Shown here: positions 62,857 through 64,000 of the stretch, piece by piece
Position numbering within the stretch: position 1 is the stretch's first letter
How the letters are laid out: every line of letters begins with the position of its first letter
Assembly: GCF_002302565.1 (NCBI RefSeq)
Contig: NZ_CP022382.1
Coordinates: 124,001 to 188,000, forward strand
Length of the DNA stretch: 64,000 nucleotides
From: Capnocytophaga canimorsus
GTDB taxonomy: Bacteria; Bacteroidota; Bacteroidia; Flavobacteriales; Flavobacteriaceae
Direction: 5' to 3'
Notes under the pieces: generated by a model
What the model was told of the DNA's origin: nothing
The model's database searches: none
The model's input: the letters and a program-made list of their open reading frames with translations, nothing else
Made by a program: the position numbers and the translations under genes

Positions 62857-63218
62857 ATGTACAATATATTTTAGGAAATGCTTACTATAATGGAGAAGGT
62901 GTATCTCAATCGTATGAAAAGGCGGTGTATTGGTGGCGAAAATCAGCGGAACAGGGAAATGCCCGAGCGCAAGCTGCCTTAGGAACTGCTTACTATTATG
63001 GACAAGGTGTCCCTCAATCGTATGAACAGGCAGTATATTGGGTTAGGAAATCAGCGGAACAGGGAAATGCCGATGCACAATATGTATTAGCACTTGCTTA
63101 CTATAAGGGAGAAGGCGTAACTCAATCGTATGAACAGGCTACGTATTGGTTAGGAAAAGCTTGTGAACAAGGAGAAGAGGAAGCTTGCCGTATGTTTAAT
63201 AAAATTAAAAGCAAGTAA
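62853..63218 (+). CDS. Truncated Sel1-repeat protein
   Basis: 121 residues from the ATG at 62853. Three Sel1 repeats of about 36 residues are visible (NVQYILGNAYYNGEGVSQ, ARAQAALGTAYYYGQGV, ADAQYVLALAYYKGEGV), each with AVYW-RKSAEQG ends. A half repeat lies before the ATG in the same frame (to about 62800), where a stop closes it. Complete Sel1 proteins have a signal or more repeats, so the 5' part seems lost. Sel1 proteins act as adaptors; this one may be non-functional. Confidence 0.6.
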   Translation: MNVQYILGNAYYNGEGVSQSYEKAVYWWRKSAEQGNARAQAALGTAYYYGQGVPQSYEQAVYWVRKSAEQGNADAQYVLALAYYKGEGVTQSYEQATYWLGKACEQGEEEACRMFNKIKSK

Positions 63219-63267
63219 GTTTTTATTTGTAAATGAATTATATAGAGTAACTCTAATTTTATAAAGG

Positions 63268-63810
63268 ATGAAAAAGATAGTTTTATTCATAACATTAGTT
63301 GTATTTACAGGTTATGTAAATGGTCAAAATAAAAAAACTTCGGCAACGAAACCCGAAATAGATAAACTTTATGAAAAATATAAGGATTCGGATAATATTA
63401 CCTTGTTCACTCCACAGGGGGATCTTGAAGGAAAGGTAACTATAAAAATGAACAACAATTATAAACCTGTTTCAATTACTATTAAAGGTATCTCTGAACA
63501 TAAAGCTCCAATAGCCGAATTTATTTCAAATACCATAAAGATGAAATTAAAGCAAGGTTATAAAGTAACAAAAGCTCCTTTTGGTTGGAACTCTTGGACT
63601 TACGCGGAGCTTGTTGAAAAAGGTTTAGGAAGGGGATTTAAAGAGGAGCATAGCTTTCAATTACTTATGAAAAAAGGAAATATGTATTTTAGAGTTGATG
63701 CAGGATGTTGTGTAGATTATATCGGATGGAAAGGTGCTTATACTTGGGAAATAGAAACGGGAGATTCTAAGAGACAAGGAGGTAGTAATGCAACAAACTT
63801 CGAATTTTAA
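63268..63810 (+). CDS. Secreted protein of unknown function
   Basis: 180 residues. Signal peptide MKKIVLFITLVVFTGYVNGQ. The mature part has a beta-rich domain (GDLEGKVTIKMNNNYKPVSI), then a Trp- and Gly-rich part (APFGWNSWTYAELVEKG, then AGCCVDYIGWKGAYTWEIET) with a Cys-Cys pair. No family is recognised. It is 49 bases after the Sel1 gene and probably belongs to the same accessory stretch. Confidence 0.65.
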   Translation: MKKIVLFITLVVFTGYVNGQNKKTSATKPEIDKLYEKYKDSDNITLFTPQGDLEGKVTIKMNNNYKPVSITIKGISEHKAPIAEFISNTIKMKLKQGYKVTKAPFGWNSWTYAELVEKGLGRGFKEEHSFQLLMKKGNMYFRVDAGCCVDYIGWKGAYTWEIETGDSKRQGGSNATNFEF

Positions 63811-63873
63811 ATAATAACTGAATGTATTTTGTAAGGCAATGTTCAACCTAATAAATTGATTAAAAATAATTCT

Positions 63874-64000
63874 ATGAAAAACAAATTAAGCGTTGTATTC
63901 TTCTTATTTTCAATGGGGCTTTTTGCCCAAGTAAGAAAAGAAGTAGAGAATGGTATTTTTGTTACTTTTCCAAATAAACCAGAGTATACAACTGTTGAAG
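63874..64000 (+). CDS. Secreted protein, 3' truncated by the window
   Basis: 42 residues visible. Signal peptide NKLSVVFFLFSMGLFAQ, followed by VRKEVENGIFVTFPNKPEY. The rest is outside the window, so no function can be given. Confidence 0.6.
   Translation, partial: MKNKLSVVFFLFSMGLFAQVRKEVENGIFVTFPNKPEYTTVE

Noticed and set aside
61631..64000. Prophage or mobile element
   Set aside because: No integrase, transposase, terminase or capsid gene is seen; only unknown and secreted proteins.

Overview
The window reads as a chromosomal segment of a low-GC member of the Bacteroidota, family Flavobacteriaceae, and most resembles Capnocytophaga. The reasons are: promoters of the Bacteroidota type (TTTG, about 19 bases, TAnnTTTG), a type B type IX secretion (T9SS) C-terminal domain, many lipoproteins with short flavobacterial signal peptides, a GH95 fucosidase, and a probable sulfonolipid (capnine-type) locus. 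The genus assignment is an inference. The species cannot be read from the sequence.

Layout. 1-16.7 kb is mostly housekeeping: the end of coaBC, two identical tRNA-Glu genes behind a consensus promoter, rpsT, recO, uvrA, a NIF3-like gene, mazG, a MacB-like permease, lpxB, azurin and a prolyl oligopeptidase. 16.7-25.3 kb has udk-ftsB, a minus-strand block (UMF1-type MFS transporter, M48 protease, PRTase, S4 protein), then an FKBP lipoprotein, pssA, a CrtA-like monooxygenase and an unknown partner. 25.3-35.5 kb holds a large T9SS cargo protein, a minus-strand envelope cluster with Crp and HxlR regulators, pirin and a His-rich CDF metal exporter.

35.5-41.8 kb is the clearest accessory region. 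It begins with two structured RNA elements that share a 5' sequence block, followed by a restriction-modification cassette: a short methyltransferase domain without NPPY, an Eco57I-like methyltransferase with NPPY, a Uma2 nuclease, and a GIY-YIG/DExH helicase. GC content falls from about 55% to about 30% inside the second methyltransferase gene, which points to a mosaic origin.

41.8-57.3 kb holds a META-domain lipoprotein, bioA, a SUI1-like factor, a LysM protein, the GH95 fucosidase, a ten-unit 21-bp phased repeat array, a phosphoesterase, prfC, ribH, a YfgM-like protein, and recF overlapping a propeller-type sensor kinase followed by its LytTR regulator.

57.6-61.2 kb contains a cysteine-synthase-family enzyme and an alpha-oxoamine synthase, together a plausible cysteate synthase and cysteate fatty-acyl transferase for capnine sulfonolipids. 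Just downstream, a perfect promoter drives a short untranslated stretch that ends in an 18-bp GNRA-loop terminator, a good candidate for an unannotated small RNA. The last 2.4 kb is accessory: a small unknown protein, a coiled-coil membrane protein overlapping a truncated Sel1-repeat gene, and two secreted proteins, the last cut by the window edge.

All functions come from reading motifs; no database search or folding program was run.
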